Source: UBA1081 sp045639185 (GTDB lineage Bacteria > Bacillota > Clostridia > Oscillospirales > Acutalibacteraceae). From it: 33,875 nt of DNA. Shown piece after piece: positions 32,829-33,875 of the stretch. The translations under genes were made by a program, and so were the position numbers. Numbering within the stretch: the first letter of the stretch is position 1; the number at the start of each line of letters is the position of its first letter. Under the pieces are notes generated by a model. That model did no database searches and had not been told where the DNA came from. It saw only the letters and a program-made list of their open reading frames with translations. The DNA lies in contig JAZUCO010000036.1 of the NCBI GenBank assembly GCA_045639185.1, positions 1 through 33,875 on the forward strand. The letters are read 5' to 3'.

Positions 32829-33875
32829 TTATTCAACAACAATTGTGTTTTTAAGCTCCTGACCTGCTTTTGCATAGGGGCTGTATGAACTTACCTTTAC
32901 AGTATAATCTCCTGCTGAAAGATTGCCGAGATTTACGCTTACGGGGTCATCTGTTGCTCTTACATATTCAGAGATAACAGTTTGTTCAAAAACAGTTTTA
33001 TTTTTACCGTCTGTTACCTTGATTTTGTAATTTTCTGCCTCATAATACCCCTTTGCCTCAGGGAATGAGATAATCACTTCACCGTTTTCTGAAACAGAAG
33101 AAGTTACCGCAGAGTTTTCGGGGAATTCGGGACTTGTGTCAAGTGATTTCTGCTGATGCCAGTTATATGTTCTCTTTGAAGCGTCAGCAAGGTTTGTGAA
33201 ATAGTATTCAACATTGCTGAAGAACATTCTGTTAGCAACATCATAAAGTCTCATTCTTACATTGCCGTTTGCATCACATTCAACAAGCCATGCACCGCCT
33301 GATTCACCGGGAGCATCCTTATCACCTTCAATGTAGTTAAGGTTACCCATAAATGCAGCAAGTGAGCCACAGCCGACTGCTGTGAATTCACCCTGCCATA
33401 CACTTCTGGGGTCGCTTGCCGCATAGTGTGAATGACCTGAGAAGTCAACAACCTGAGGATATTTGCTCAGCACTGTGCGAAGAGACATATCACCCCAGTT
33501 AACACTACCGTAAACTGTGAGAGTGGGATGAGGATGATTATAAACAAAAACGGGCTTTGAAGGATCTTCTTTCACGGCATTGGCAATTGTCTTGTCAAGC
33601 CATGTCATTTTGTTTGTGAAGGTCTTACCGTCATCGGCATATGATACACCGATAAAGTGATAGCCGTTGATTACAACATCAGTATCAACATTTTCATTTA
33701 TGTATTTTTTATATACATCATAACCTACAGTTGCATCAACATCACGGTAATCAATGAATTCGTGATTGCCGAGAACCGTGAGAACCTGAGTTGATTCTTT
33801 TACGCATTCGGCAAGAATCTTATTGTACATCTGATACTGTACTTCCGCACCGCCGCCTGTGAAGTCACCTGCAAC
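32829..33875 (-). CDS. Metallophosphoesterase with C-terminal FN3-like domain, partial
   Basis: C-terminal 348 residues of a calcineurin-like phosphoesterase; the 5' part lies beyond the window end. The frame is open to 33875 and its first residues, VAGDFTGGG, form the GDxxxxG metal motif. VLGNHEF, YNHPHP and SGHSHY supply the remaining metal ligands. From about residue 250 a beta-sandwich of fibronectin type III type follows, ending AGQELKNTIVVE. This layout fits a secreted or surface phosphodiesterase/phosphatase, but the signal peptide cannot be seen. The internal ATG at 33830 is not the start, because it would lose the first metal motif. Confidence 0.88.
   Translation of the reverse strand, partial: VAGDFTGGGAEVQYQMYNKILAECVKESTQVLTVLGNHEFIDYRDVDATVGYDVYKKYINENVDTDVVINGYHFIGVSYADDGKTFTNKMTWLDKTIANAVKEDPSKPVFVYNHPHPTLTVYGSVNWGDMSLRTVLSKYPQVVDFSGHSHYAASDPRSVWQGEFTAVGCGSLAAFMGNLNYIEGDKDAPGESGGAWLVECDANGNVRMRLYDVANRMFFSNVEYYFTNLADASKRTYNWHQQKSLDTSPEFPENSAVTSSVSENGEVIISFPEAKGYYEAENYKIKVTDGKNKTVFEQTVISEYVRATDDPVSVNLGNLSAGDYTVKVSSYSPYAKAGQELKNTIVVE

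Noticed and set aside
33828..33830. ATG as the start of the metallophosphoesterase
   Set aside because: The frame stays open to the window edge and encodes the GDFTGGG metal motif upstream of this ATG.

Overview
The window looks like a piece of chromosome from a low-GC Gram-positive anaerobe, most likely an uncultured gut member of the class Clostridia (Ruminococcaceae/Oscillospiraceae-like). This is inferred from the strong AGGAGG-type ribosome sites, the TTGACA/17 bp/TATAAT promoters (often with TGn before the -10), the intrinsic terminators with U-tracts, the lipobox lipoproteins, the host-glycan hydrolases and the MocR/ECF vitamin gene pair. No phage, IS element or CRISPR array is visible.

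Layout. 1-125: a block of three small hairpins of intergenic-repeat type. 158-1030: HAD phosphatase. 1069-7346: divergent GH38 alpha-mannosidase and GH2 beta-galactosidase, each with its own promoter. 7446-9484: a lipoprotein, an SDR reductase and a second small lipoprotein. 9534-11009: GH29 alpha-L-fucosidase. 11213-12085: an Lgt-like membrane protein. 12307-22690: a nonribosomal peptide synthetase (NRPS) locus. 22904-23250: tRNA-Ala(GGC) and tRNA-Ser(GGA). 23497-25223: an ECF transporter S component divergent from a C-terminally shortened MocR/PdxR-like regulator. 25345-26496: membrane-anchored PI-PLC-like protein. 26608-29025: an SDR and an M28 peptidase. 29126-32748: a four-gene operon (orphan membrane protein, GH99/WbsX-like protein, alpha/beta esterase, Gfo/Idh/MocA oxidoreductase). 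32829-33875: a metallophosphoesterase cut by the window edge.

The most interesting region is 12307-22690. Two NRPS genes on the minus strand encode C-A-T-E and C-A-T-TE. Diverging from them are a free-standing acyl-AMP ligase and a free-standing acyl carrier protein. Both adenylation domains carry the same specificity code, DVWHFSLVDK, the known EntF-type L-serine code. A first module that opens with a condensation domain, next to a ligase and an ACP, suggests lipoinitiation. The predicted backbone is N-acyl-D-Ser-L-Ser. The releasing thioesterase has Cys where the family has its catalytic Ser (SHCVG instead of GHSMG), with Asp and His retained. Cys-type thioesterases are known from strained-ring release (the obafluorin beta-lactone and sulfazecin beta-lactam systems), so a serine beta-lactone or another cyclised product is a testable hypothesis. 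No phosphopantetheinyl transferase, exporter or dedicated regulator is visible in the window.

The rest suggests a glycan-foraging lifestyle: mannosidase, beta-galactosidase and fucosidase, all without signal peptides, would act on imported oligosaccharides of host type. The MocR and ECF pair suggests vitamin B6 uptake.
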